From contig JAABRY010000002.1 of assembly GCA_011390645.1 (NCBI GenBank), positions 1-43,005 on the forward strand: DNA of 43,005 bases, read 5' to 3'. The notes under the pieces were generated by a model. It did no database searches. It saw nothing but the letters and a program-made list of their open reading frames with translations, and was not told the DNA's origin. Below are positions 33,628 through 40,984 of this stretch, one piece after another. Origin of the DNA: Gemmatimonadota bacterium. Its GTDB lineage: Bacteria; Gemmatimonadota; Gemmatimonadetes; Gemmatimonadales; GWC2-71-9. A program made the position numbers and the translations under genes. Each line of letters begins with the position of its first letter. Position 1 is the first letter of the stretch.

Positions 33628-34620
33628 TCACACCGCCGCCACAATCTCCGCCACCTCGAATCCCGCATCGCGGATCATCTGCATGTCATGCTCGGCGCCG
33701 GCACCCGGTGTCGTCAGGTACCCATCCACGAATAGAGAGTTCGCGGGGTACAACGCGAGCGCCTGCATGCTGCGCAGGTTGACCTCGCGACCACCGGCAA
33801 TGCGGATGTCGCGCGACGGATTCGCGAAGCGGAACATCGCCAGCGTCTTGAGGCACTCGGCCGGCGTCATCCGCTCGTTGTCGCCCATCGGCGTGCCGGG
33901 GCGCGGGTCGAGGAAGTTGACCGGGATCGACTCCACCTCGAGGTCGCGCAGCGAGAGCGCAAGGTTGACACGATCCTCAAGCGATTCGCCCATCCCCATG
34001 ATGCCACCGCAGCAGGCCTCCAGGCCCGCGGCCTTCGCGCGCTTCACCGTCTCGACACGGTCGTCCCAACTGTGCGTGCTCACCACTTCGCCGAAGTACT
34101 CGCGCGAGGATTCCAGGTTGTGATTGAATCGTGTGACGCCAGCCGCCTTGAGGCGCTCCGCCTGGCCGTCCTTCAGAAGCCCCAACGAGGTGCAGATGTT
34201 GATGTTGCACTCGGACTTGATCTGGGTGACGGCATCGCAGATCGTGTCGAGGTCGCGCTCGCTCGGGCCGCGTGTCGCGGTGACGATGCAGTACTTGACG
34301 GCGCCGAGTGCGGCGGCCTCGCGCGCACCCGCGACAATCTCATCCACAGTCTGCAGCTTCTGGCGGCCGACGCCGCTGTCATAGCGGGAGCTCTGCGAAC
34401 AGAAGCCGCAGTCTTCCGGGCACGCGCCGAGCTTGGCGTTCTGCAGCACATGGATGCGCACACCGCGACCGTGGTAGTGCTGCCGCACGCGGAAGGCCTG
34501 GTGCAGCAGGTCCAGCAGTTCGGCGTCGGGGGCGCGCAGCACCTCGATGGCGTCGCCCGCAAGCAGCGGGTGGCCGGCGAGGGCGTTGTCGGCGAGGTCG
34601 GACCAGAGGGTGCCGTGCAT
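33628..34620 (-). CDS. bioB: Biotin synthase
   Basis: ATG 34620 gives 330 residues. The radical-SAM cluster motif CPEDCGFC (C67, C71, C74) is followed by SQSSRYDSGV. The 2Fe-2S ligands lie in CIVTATRGPSERD, CNINICTSLGLL and RIAGGREVNLRSMQ. It inserts sulfur into dethiobiotin. An in-frame extension to 34827 translates the antisense of tRNA-Lys and is not real. bioF and the pimelate genes are absent from this cluster. Confidence 0.96.
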   Translation of the reverse strand: MHGTLWSDLADNALAGHPLLAGDAIEVLRAPDAELLDLLHQAFRVRQHYHGRGVRIHVLQNAKLGACPEDCGFCSQSSRYDSGVGRQKLQTVDEIVAGAREAAALGAVKYCIVTATRGPSERDLDTICDAVTQIKSECNINICTSLGLLKDGQAERLKAAGVTRFNHNLESSREYFGEVVSTHSWDDRVETVKRAKAAGLEACCGGIMGMGESLEDRVNLALSLRDLEVESIPVNFLDPRPGTPMGDNERMTPAECLKTLAMFRFANPSRDIRIAGGREVNLRSMQALALYPANSLFVDGYLTTPGAGAEHDMQMIRDAGFEVAEIVAAV

Positions 34621-34713
34621 GGTAGGGGGTATCCGGGGCTGGGCGGTTGATGGGAAGATGGAAAGGTGAAACGTGAAAGGTGAAAGGGGAAGGCGGGTCG
34701 GGGACCGTCGCGC

Positions 34714-34719
34714 TATCTT
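34714..34719 (+). promoter_or_regulatory. Probable -10 element of tRNA-Lys
   Basis: TATCTT lies nine bases before the tRNA 5' end, the usual place for a transcript with a very short leader. No good -35 is visible. Confidence 0.4.
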
Positions 34720-34728
34720 TGTATCCAC

Positions 34729-34802
34729 GGGGGTGTAGCTCAGTTGGTTAGAGCATCCGGCTTTTAACCGGCAGGTCGTGGGTTCGAATCCCACCGCCCC
34801 TA
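34729..34802 (+). tRNA. tRNA-Lys (anticodon TTT)
   Basis: 74 bases fold into a cloverleaf. Acceptor GGGGGTG pairs with CGCCCCT (two G-U pairs). D stem GCTC/GAGC, anticodon loop CTTTTAA with TTT, and T arm GTGGG-TTCGAAT-CCCAC follow. Discriminator A; CCA is not encoded. The first anticodon-stem pair is T-C, a mismatch. The antisense yields the well-known false peptide GFEPTTCRLKAGCS. Confidence 0.96.
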
Positions 34803-34874
34803 TCTCCGACAAAGATACCCCTTTCACGTTTCACCTCTAGCGACACCCCACTCACCTTTCACCTCCTCCCCTCC

Positions 34875-35735
34875 ATGCCCCCACTCGTCTGGATCAACGG
34901 CACCATCCATCCACCAGAGACGGCCACCGTCTCGGTGTTCGATCACGGCCTCCTCTATGGCGACGGCGTCTTCGAGGGGATGCGCACCTACGGCGGGAAG
35001 GTGTTCCGGCTCGAGGCACACCTGCGGCGACTCGAGGCCTCGGCGAAGGCGATTGCGCTCGAGGTGCCGGTGCCGTTCGATGACCTGGTGACGGTGACCA
35101 ACGATCTCGTGCACCGCACCGGCTTCGCCGACGCGTACCTCCGGCACATCGTGACGCGCGGAGTCGGCGACCTCGGCATTGATCCGCGTCGCTGCACGTC
35201 GCCATCGGTGATCATCATCTGCGACGAGTTGAAGATGTTCCCCGCGGAAAAGCTCGCGGCCGGATTGCGTGTCGTCACTGCGGGCACACCGATGCCCCAT
35301 CGCGAAGCATTGTCACCGCGCGTGAAGTCGCTGAACTACCTCCCGCATGTGCTTGCGAAGCATGAGGGTGGGACCGCCGGTGCGGATGAAGTGCTGATGC
35401 TCGACAGCAGCGGACATGTCGCGGAAGGCTCCGGACAGAATCTGTTCATCGTGACCGAGGGGGTGGTGCGTACTCCCCCCCCCAGCGCCGGCATCTTGAA
35501 GGGTGTGACGCGTGACGTGGTGATCGAACTCGCGGGACGCGAAGGAGTGCCAGTGCGCGAGGAGTTGCTGAATCGCTATGACGTCTACACCGCCGATGAG
35601 GTGTTCCTGACGGGGACGGCCTCGGAGATCGTCCCGGTGCGGGAGGTGGACGCGAGGGCCATCGGGGCGGGGTGCCCGGGCCCGGTGACACAGCGACTGA
35701 TGGCCGGCTTTCGGCGCCTGACCAGAGGGGGGTGA
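34875..35735 (+). CDS. ilvE: Class IV aminotransferase, probably branched-chain
   Basis: A 286-residue PLP enzyme of fold type IV. WINGTIHPPETATVSVFDHGLLYGDGVFEGMRTYGGKVFRL matches the BCAT N-terminus (Y/FGDGVFEGxRxY). The PLP-binding Lys is in ALSPRVKSLNYLPHVLA, and the cofactor phosphate segment is GHVAEGSGQNLFIV, with TGTASEIVPV near the end. It transfers amino groups between glutamate and branched-chain 2-oxo acids; D-amino acid or aminodeoxychorismate activities are alternatives in this fold, but FEGMRTY and SGQN favour IlvE. It stands alone after tRNA-Lys. Confidence 0.88.
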   Translation: MPPLVWINGTIHPPETATVSVFDHGLLYGDGVFEGMRTYGGKVFRLEAHLRRLEASAKAIALEVPVPFDDLVTVTNDLVHRTGFADAYLRHIVTRGVGDLGIDPRRCTSPSVIIICDELKMFPAEKLAAGLRVVTAGTPMPHREALSPRVKSLNYLPHVLAKHEGGTAGADEVLMLDSSGHVAEGSGQNLFIVTEGVVRTPPPSAGILKGVTRDVVIELAGREGVPVREELLNRYDVYTADEVFLTGTASEIVPVREVDARAIGAGCPGPVTQRLMAGFRRLTRGG

Positions 35736-35857
35736 GCGGTCGGGGTTGCCCTGCGTGGAAAAAAGCGCTAACTATTGGTCGTAGGCCCACTTGGGTCCAG
35801 GTGCCCCCCCCTCTCTTGGGCCCGACCCGTTCCTCACGTCGCAGGTGGCGAATCCCC

Positions 35858-36100
35858 ATGGCCTGGCGAACCCTGGCGGTTGAGAATTGTGAATGGTCGG
35901 TATCGGTTGCGGTCGAGCGCCGTCCCGGCTCCAGCGACTGGACCCTCGTCGCGGGGTTCCGCTCGTCAGCGCCGGAACCTCGCCGATACTGGATTCCGTT
36001 GCCTGTGAGCTCCTCGTCGAAGGCCGCGCTCTTCGCCCACGCGGACAACTTGTCACACGACGATCTGGTGGGGCTGCTACGGGCCCAGTTGACTGGGTGA
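35858..36100 (+). CDS. Small conserved-looking protein of unknown function
   Basis: ATG 35858 gives 80 residues. Text WSVSVAVERRPGSSDWTLVAGFRS...RRYWIPLPVSSSSKAALFAHADNLSHDDLVGLLRAQL looks like a real protein: an antiparallel sheet, a W/P stretch, then SSKxALFAxA and a helix. I recall similar short proteins in Gemmatimonadota, but name no family. No clear ribosome binding site. A longer frame to 35672 overlaps ilvE. The 67 bases to mltD hold only that gene's GGAGGA site. Confidence 0.55.
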   Translation: MAWRTLAVENCEWSVSVAVERRPGSSDWTLVAGFRSSAPEPRRYWIPLPVSSSSKAALFAHADNLSHDDLVGLLRAQLTG

Positions 36101-36167
36101 TGCGACGCTCTGGTCCGATGGGGCATCGGAAAGAGATCAGCCCTGCTCTCCCTCGGAGGAGTCCCGC

Positions 36168-37631
36168 GTGAAGCAATCCTCGTGGCGTCTGGCGCCGCTC
36201 TCTCTGTTGATGGCCTGCGGGTCCTTGGTCGTCGAAACGACACCTCCCGCAGCCCCTGCGCCCACCGCCACGACCGAACCTGCTGCTCCGGGTACTCGCC
36301 GAGCGGCGGGTCCGACCCGACCGACTCTTGATGCACAGATTGCGGCCGATTCGGTGGCCGACGCGACCGCGCTCGACAGGCTCCAGTCCGCCAGTGCGAC
36401 TGACGCGCTCCCGGAACTGTCGCTGGACGGTGAGCCGACCTGGGACCTCAACGTCGCCGAGTACACTGCCCACCCGCGCGTTGAGTACTACGTCAACTAC
36501 TTCACGACCACCGCGCGCGAGCGATTCCAGATCTGGATCGAGCGGATGCCGCACTACGAGCAGTTCGCTCGTGAGCAGTTGGTGGCGCAGGGGCTCCCCG
36601 GCGATCTCGTCTACCTGGCGCTGATCGAGTCGGGCTTCTCGCCGGTGGCGGTGAGTCGCGCCAAGGCGGTGGGGATGTGGCAGTTCATGCCGGCCACAGG
36701 CAAGTCGTATGGTCTGCGCGTGACTCCGTGGCTCGATGAGCGTCGCGATCCGATCAAGAGCACCGTCGCCGCCGCGCGCCACCTCAAGGACCTGACCGAT
36801 CGCTTTGGTTCGCACTATCTCGCCGCCGCGGCGTACAACGGGGGGGCCGGACGCGTTGGCCGCGGCCTGAAGCAGATCGCAGACGCGATGGGGTACGGTG
36901 ATGAATCGCCCGACCTCACCAGCGACGAGGCGTTCTTCGAGTTGGCGAGCACGCGGCACATCTATCAGGAAACCAAGGACTACGTCCCCAAGCTGATCGC
37001 CGCGGCACTCGTCGCGAAGGCGCCGTTCCGCTACGGCCTCTCGCCCGCGGAGCCGGTCGATCCGTTCCCACTCGACTCGGTGATTGTCGAAGGCGGCACC
37101 GGACTCGACAAGATCGCCAAGCTGGCGGGCGTCGAGCTCGAGGTGATTCGCGCGCTGAATCCGCACATCCTGCGTGCGGTGACCCCACCGGGTGAGAAGT
37201 ACGCGGTGCGTCTCCCGACGGGCACGGCGGCGAGTGTCACGGCAGCGTATGCGGCGCTCCCGCCCGAGGAGCGGCCGACCGTGCTGACGCACGTGGTCAA
37301 GCGTGGCGAGACGGTGAGCGGGATCGCACAGCGCTACGGCGTGTCGCAGAACCTGCTGATGTCGGCGAATCGTGTGGCACGCGCGCGGTCGCTGCAGATC
37401 GGCACGACGCTCTATATCCCGGTGAGTGGCACCGAGATCCCGGCCACGCTCCTGCGCGAGACCGCGCCTGCTCGTCCCGCGCCCGCTCCCGTGACGCATG
37501 TGGTTCGCCGCGGCGAAACCGTCGGTGGCATTGCCAATCGCTACGGGGTGACGCAGCGTCAGGTGATTTCGCTCAACAAGCTTGGTCGCCGCGCGGTGAT
37601 CAAGGTGGGGCAGCGGTTGCGGGTGAAGTGA
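36168..37631 (+). CDS. mltD: Membrane-bound lytic murein transglycosylase D with two LysM domains
   Basis: GTG 36168 with GGAGGA eight bases upstream gives 487 residues. Lipobox LSLLMACGS anchors it to a membrane. The SLT domain has LPGDLVYLALIESGFSPVAVSRAKAVGMWQFMPATGKSYGL (catalytic Glu in LIESGF) and AAAYNGGAGRV. Two LysM domains follow (about residues 375-420 and 440-487; THVVKRGETVSGIAQRYGVS and THVVRRGETVGGIANRYGVT). It cuts glycan strands of peptidoglycan to form 1,6-anhydro ends. It converges on a second transglycosylase gene. Confidence 0.94.
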   Translation: MKQSSWRLAPLSLLMACGSLVVETTPPAAPAPTATTEPAAPGTRRAAGPTRPTLDAQIAADSVADATALDRLQSASATDALPELSLDGEPTWDLNVAEYTAHPRVEYYVNYFTTTARERFQIWIERMPHYEQFAREQLVAQGLPGDLVYLALIESGFSPVAVSRAKAVGMWQFMPATGKSYGLRVTPWLDERRDPIKSTVAAARHLKDLTDRFGSHYLAAAAYNGGAGRVGRGLKQIADAMGYGDESPDLTSDEAFFELASTRHIYQETKDYVPKLIAAALVAKAPFRYGLSPAEPVDPFPLDSVIVEGGTGLDKIAKLAGVELEVIRALNPHILRAVTPPGEKYAVRLPTGTAASVTAAYAALPPEERPTVLTHVVKRGETVSGIAQRYGVSQNLLMSANRVARARSLQIGTTLYIPVSGTEIPATLLRETAPARPAPAPVTHVVRRGETVGGIANRYGVTQRQVISLNKLGRRAVIKVGQRLRVK

Positions 37632-37633
37632 GG

Positions 37634-37755
37634 GTCGTAGGTCATAGGTCGTAGGTCGTAGGACCAAAGAGGCCGTCACCCCAATCGGGATGCCGGCCTC
37701 TCGCGTTTCCAACCTACGACCTACGACCTACGACCTACGACCTGCGACTTACGAC
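37634..37755. repeat. Inverted heptamer arrays around a terminator (locus D)
   Basis: Four units GTCRTAG at 37634-37661, hairpin AGAGGCCG/CGGCCTCT (37668-37675 and 37694-37701, then TCGCGTTT), and six units (four CTACGAC, CTGCGAC, TTACGAC) at 37714-37755. Between convergent mltD and the second transglycosylase gene. Confidence 0.9.
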
Positions 37756-37758
37756 CCC

Positions 37759-38373
37759 TCAGATCCCACTCAACACCTTCCGCGAATACCGCCCCCGAAC
37801 TTCTTCACCTGCGGCCATCTGGGTGGTGATCAGCGTCGGTCCCTTGTTGTAGGCCTCGAGGGCCAGGGCGAGATCGTTGTCGAACCGCTTCAGCAAATCC
37901 TTCAGGTAGCGGAACCCGATGCGGAGATTCACGTCCGGATTCATGAGGTCCGACTCGTCGATCGTCGGGTCATACGCGCGCGCGGTGAGGATGCGGAGCT
38001 GAGTCAGCCCGATCGCCGCCATGTGGCTCTGCGCGGTGTTCTTGAACTCGCTCTCGATCTTGACGAGCTGGAAGCCCAGGGCGGGGGGGATCCCCTCGGC
38101 GAGGGCAGTATCATAAATCCGGGCCGTCAGATCGGCCGGGATGCGGTAGCGTCCGGAAAACTCCAGGATTCGATGGGCGCGTTCCAGTTCGGCACGGGTG
38201 GTGACGAGCTGTCCGGCCATCGTCGTCGAATCAGCAGGGGCGTCAGCGTCGATGCTGATCTCCGTGCTGGTCGGCGTCGGACCCGAGAGGATGCTCGACA
38301 CCGTGCCGAGTCCCATCAGGGCCAGTGCCCCGACACCGACCACGGCGCCTTGGGCAAGTAATCGCTTCAGCAT
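37759..38373 (-). CDS. Lytic transglycosylase with membrane anchor
   Basis: A 204-residue protein. An N-terminal hydrophobic segment (VVGVGALALMGLGTVSSIL) is an anchor or uncleaved signal. The SLT fold has IPPALGFQLVKIESEFKNTAQSHMAAIGLTQLR with the catalytic Glu, then LMNPDVNLRIGFRYLKDLLKRF and LALEAYNKGP. Its ribosome binding site GAAGGAG lies in the end of moaC, one base from its own start, so the two are coupled. It is an odd partner for moaC and holB; cotranscription may be incidental. Confidence 0.88.
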   Translation of the reverse strand: MLKRLLAQGAVVGVGALALMGLGTVSSILSGPTPTSTEISIDADAPADSTTMAGQLVTTRAELERAHRILEFSGRYRIPADLTARIYDTALAEGIPPALGFQLVKIESEFKNTAQSHMAAIGLTQLRILTARAYDPTIDESDLMNPDVNLRIGFRYLKDLLKRFDNDLALALEAYNKGPTLITTQMAAGEEVRGRYSRKVLSGI

Positions 38374-38874
38374 TCAAACTCCTTCTTCAAGGTCCAGCGC
38401 ATCGGGGGCGCGCCAGTCACCGCGCGCACCACCCGACTTCTCTAGGACGCGGATCCCCTCGATCCGTGCACCTCGATCCGCCGCCTTGACCATATCGAAT
38501 ACGGTGAGGGCGGCGACGCTTGTGGCCACGAGGGCCTCCATCTCGATCCCGGTACGGGCCGTGGCACTTGCTGTCGCCACGATCCGCACCCCGGGCCATT
38601 CCGCCATCGGCTCCACCACGACCGTGACTCGGTCGAGTGGCACCGGATGACAGAGTGGGATCAACGCACCCGTCAACTTCGCGCCCATCACCCCGGCCAC
38701 TTCGGCCACGGTGAGGACGTCACCCTTGTTCGCGGTCGCATCGAGCACGAGCGCAAATGCGTCGGCGCTCATGATGACACGACCCTCCGCCACGGCACGC
38801 CGCGCGGTGACTGGCTTATCCCCGACATCCACCATGCGGGCCCGCCCCTCGGCATCGAGATGCGTGAGGGTCAT
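38374..38874 (-). CDS. moaC: Cyclic pyranopterin monophosphate synthase MoaC
   Basis: A 166-residue enzyme. It has MVDVGDKPVTARRAVAEGRV at the start, GDVLTVAEVAGVMGAKLTGALIPLCHPVPL with the catalytic His, GIEMEALVATSVAALTVFDMVKA and the catalytic Lys near LEKSGG. It makes cPMP in molybdenum cofactor synthesis with MoaA, not in this window. ATGA overlap with holB upstream and one-base spacing to the transglycosylase downstream. Confidence 0.95.
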   Translation of the reverse strand: MTLTHLDAEGRARMVDVGDKPVTARRAVAEGRVIMSADAFALVLDATANKGDVLTVAEVAGVMGAKLTGALIPLCHPVPLDRVTVVVEPMAEWPGVRIVATASATARTGIEMEALVATSVAALTVFDMVKAADRGARIEGIRVLEKSGGARGDWRAPDALDLEEGV

Positions 38875-39935
38875 GCGGCACCGAGCGCGGCGAGGTCGCT
38901 ACCCAGTGTGGCAAGCAGGAGCTGCGGGTTGACGTTCCCCTGCGCCTGCTCGCGTGCGACCAGGACGCGTTCGACGCCAGCGAGCCGCGCGTTGATGCTC
39001 ACGGTTGCGCCGCCACGTTCGAGCTCACTGCGCGCTCCCGCAGCCAATTGGAGGGCGAGGGCGTCGAGGAGATCGGTGAACTCGCCACGCGCCTGGGCCA
39101 CGCCCTGCCGGAGCGACCGCGCCGTGAGCCGAACCGGTCCACCGGCGACGGCGGCCAGGAAGTCCTTGGCGGCGGCGTCGGCCTTGGCCGAGCGGTCGTC
39201 GCCGCTGGCGAGGGCAGCCCCAATGGCCCCCCGCGCTCCCATGACCACCCCATTGGTGGCAAGCTCCGGCTTGTGCTCGGCCAGGAAGGTCCTGACCTCG
39301 CCGTCGTCCAGGCGGGGCAGGCGGATCGGGATTGACCGGGAGCGGATGGTGGGTAGCACGAGCCCGGGCTCCGCCGTGGTCAGGATGAAGAGCGACCGCG
39401 GTGGCGGCTCTTCGAGAAGCTTGAGGAGGGCGTTGGCCGCCTCCTGGCTCGACTCCTGAGGGACCAACCGCTCTGCGCGCCCGATGATGAAGACTCGCCA
39501 GCCGCCCTCGGCCGCGGTGAGCGAGGCGCGCTGCTGGATGAGCCGCGCCGAGGCAATGCCATGGCTCGACATCCCGTCGGGCGGGCCCCAGAGGCCGCTG
39601 GCCCGACGCTCTGCCATGATGCCCTCGAGCGACTCGGCGACTTCTTCCATCTGCTTCTCGGACTCGCCGGCCTTGGGCCGCGGCACCGGGACGAACCAGT
39701 GGAGGTCGGGATGCGCCAGGCCCAGCACCTTGCGGCACGGGGCGCATTCGCCGCAGGGCTCCGTTCGCGCGCTCGCCTCACAAAGGACGCGCTGCGCGAG
39801 CCACAGCGCCAGGCGCTGCTTCCCGCCCCCTCGGGGGCCGGTGAGGAGGACGACCTGGGGCAGCTTGCCAGCGGTGACTGCCGTGGCGAGTTGCTCCCTG
39901 AGCTGCAGGTGTCCGACGAACGGGGCCAAAGTCAT
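38871..39935 (-). CDS. holB: DNA polymerase III delta' subunit
   Basis: ATG 39935 gives 354 residues. It is an AAA+ clamp-loader protein: VGHLQLREQLATAVTAGKLPQVVLLTGPRGGGKQRLALWLAQ (P-loop region) and four zinc-binding cysteines (one in VLCEAS, then CGECAPC). Then SSQEAANALLKLLEEPPPRSLFILTT and the sensor-type LPTIRSRSIPIRL. The C-terminal third is the helical collar. It helps load the sliding clamp. TACCTT (39947-39942) ends six bases before the ATG and no ribosome binding site is seen. The frame reaching 40016 is not conserved. Confidence 0.92.
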   Translation of the reverse strand: MTLAPFVGHLQLREQLATAVTAGKLPQVVLLTGPRGGGKQRLALWLAQRVLCEASARTEPCGECAPCRKVLGLAHPDLHWFVPVPRPKAGESEKQMEEVAESLEGIMAERRASGLWGPPDGMSSHGIASARLIQQRASLTAAEGGWRVFIIGRAERLVPQESSQEAANALLKLLEEPPPRSLFILTTAEPGLVLPTIRSRSIPIRLPRLDDGEVRTFLAEHKPELATNGVVMGARGAIGAALASGDDRSAKADAAAKDFLAAVAGGPVRLTARSLRQGVAQARGEFTDLLDALALQLAAGARSELERGGATVSINARLAGVERVLVAREQAQGNVNPQLLLATLGSDLAALGAA

Positions 39936-40399
39936 GAGACCAAGGTAGCAAACGGGCGGCGAAATGGAAGGGGTGACGGTAGTGTAAAGGGTTGATTTAC
40001 AACGACTTGTGTACATTTCGTGGCGTGCGGTAGCGGCCAGAGTGGCTGACTTGGCCGCTCAAGTGCAAGAGCGAGCACTCACGTCATTTTGGTGATTGTG
40101 AGTGTCTGCTCATTTTGCGTGTTAAGTCGTGTTGGATCAACGTTCTGTGGTTCTGGTCTGAAAATCGGTCCGGGGAAGTACGGTGCCTGTCGAGATGGCA
40201 GGATGCCGCCTCATGGGCAGGGGGTTCCAGGGTCACTCGGTCTAGCGTTTTGGGGAAGGGTGAGGGGTGAAGGGGGTCTGGGGTGTGGTTTGGGCGGTAG
40301 GCCGTGCCCGGAATGAGTAGCGTTCCATGCCCCTTGCCGACACCCTTGGTGTTGCCCTATTTTGCTTGGCTGTCACCCAAGTGTTGTGGGCGGCAATTT
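39936..40399. other. 464-base intergenic region with stacked inverted repeats
   Basis: No convincing gene. Inverted repeats follow one another: TGTAAA/TTTACA (39983-39988, 39996-40001), a perfect 8-base stem AGCGGCCA/TGGCCGCT with 12-base loop (40032-40059), and CACTCAC/GTGAGTG with outer GAGC/GCTC (40073-40112). The first 200 bases are less GC-rich than the rest of the window. Promoter-like TTGCCG (40334-40339) and TATTTT (40358-40363), 18 apart, precede tRNA-Asn. Nothing recognisable at 40120-40320 besides a few GTGAGGG-like bases at 40259. Confidence 0.5.
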
Positions 40400-40472
40400 T
40401 CCCGAGTAGCTCAGTTGGTAGAGCAGCTGACTGTTAATCAGCGGGTCACAGGTTCGAGTCCTGTCTCGGGAG
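40400..40472 (+). tRNA. tRNA-Asn (anticodon GTT)
   Basis: 73 bases. Acceptor TCCCGAG/CTCGGGA, D stem GCTC/GAGC, anticodon arm GCTGA-CTGTTAA-TCAGC with GTT, T arm ACAGG-TTCGAGT-CCTGT, discriminator G. CCA not encoded. A broken second copy lies at 41738-41858. Confidence 0.96.
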
Positions 40473-40492
40473 CTATCTAGGACAACGACTTA

Positions 40493-40520
40493 CGCCACCT
40501 CGACACCGGGTGGCGTTTTT
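40493..40520 (+). terminator. Terminator of tRNA-Asn
   Basis: Stem CGCCACC/GGTGGCG (40493-40499 and 40509-40515) followed by TTTTT. The same terminator is duplicated after the tRNA pseudogene at 41880-41906. Confidence 0.85.
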
Positions 40521-40566
40521 CGTGTCCGCTGACTTGTCCGCCTAGTCTGGGCACCACGACGCACCA

Positions 40567-40848
40567 TCACCCCGCCTGGCGTCGCTTTCCCTTTCCCTTC
40601 TCAGCTCCTGTCGAGGGCGCGTTGTCTTTCTCGATTGTCGCCAGCATCGACTCTGCCCGCTCTCCTGATAACCCAAGCTGCTCCGGCATCTCCCTTAGCC
40701 ACGCCTCATAGAATGCGGATGGTTTGTCTGTCGTCGCCGCTGAGGAGAAGATGATCGCCTCCCGCCGCGAAGAGCGTAAGAGGGTACAGGAGGATGTAGC
40801 GTGGTGGCAACATGGTGTCGGCCGCGTACCACATTGTGACAACGGCAT
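40567..40848 (-). CDS. Short ORF of unknown function, possible gene remnant
   Basis: A 93-residue frame on the minus strand. The C-terminal half (KPSAFYEAWLREMPEQLGLSGERAESMLATIEKDN and a basic tail KGKGKRRQAG) reads like the end of a real helical protein, but the N-terminal half is Cys/Ser-rich and unlike protein. It may be the surviving 3' end of a larger gene lost when this region between the two tRNA-Asn copies was rearranged. No ribosome binding site or family recognised. Confidence 0.35.
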   Translation of the reverse strand: MPLSQCGTRPTPCCHHATSSCTLLRSSRREAIIFSSAATTDKPSAFYEAWLREMPEQLGLSGERAESMLATIEKDNAPSTGAEKGKGKRRQAG

Positions 40849-40884
40849 CGCCCACCACGGCTGGTTTTACGGTCGGTGGGCGAC

Positions 40885-40900
40885 CGGTCCTAATCTTGCT
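40885..40900 (+). promoter_or_regulatory. Sigma-54-like promoter of the first PEP-CTERM gene
   Basis: CGGTCCTAATCTTGCT has GG at 40886-40887 and GC at 40898-40899, exactly ten bases apart, with the TTGC block of the -12 element. Compare the sigma-54 consensus TGGCACG-N4-TTGCW. The implied leader to ATG 40985 is about 74 bases. The second PEP-CTERM gene has a matching site. Confidence 0.55.
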
Positions 40901-40984
40901 CTGATTAGTTTATATCCCTCACATTGCTCTATGGCGTCATCCATTTGCCCGTCGCCGCGTGAGCGTCCATTGCCGGAGCACACA

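Larger units (their letters stand above)
34666..34862. repeat. GTGAAAS / STTTCAC inverted heptamer arrays flanking tRNA-Lys
   Basis: Three units GTGAAAC, GTGAAAG, GTGAAAG at 34666-34686 on the left of the tRNA. On the right CTTTCAC, GTTTCAC at 34821-34834 and CTTTCAC at 34856-34862, all in the same seven-base phase. Confidence 0.65.

Noticed and set aside
34621-34827. N-terminal extension of bioB
   Set aside because: It translates the antisense of tRNA-Lys (GFEPTTCRLKAGCS), a known annotation artefact.
40089-40316. 75-codon plus-strand ORF in the gap before tRNA-Asn
   Set aside because: Gly-rich low-complexity text, no ribosome binding site, no family resemblance.
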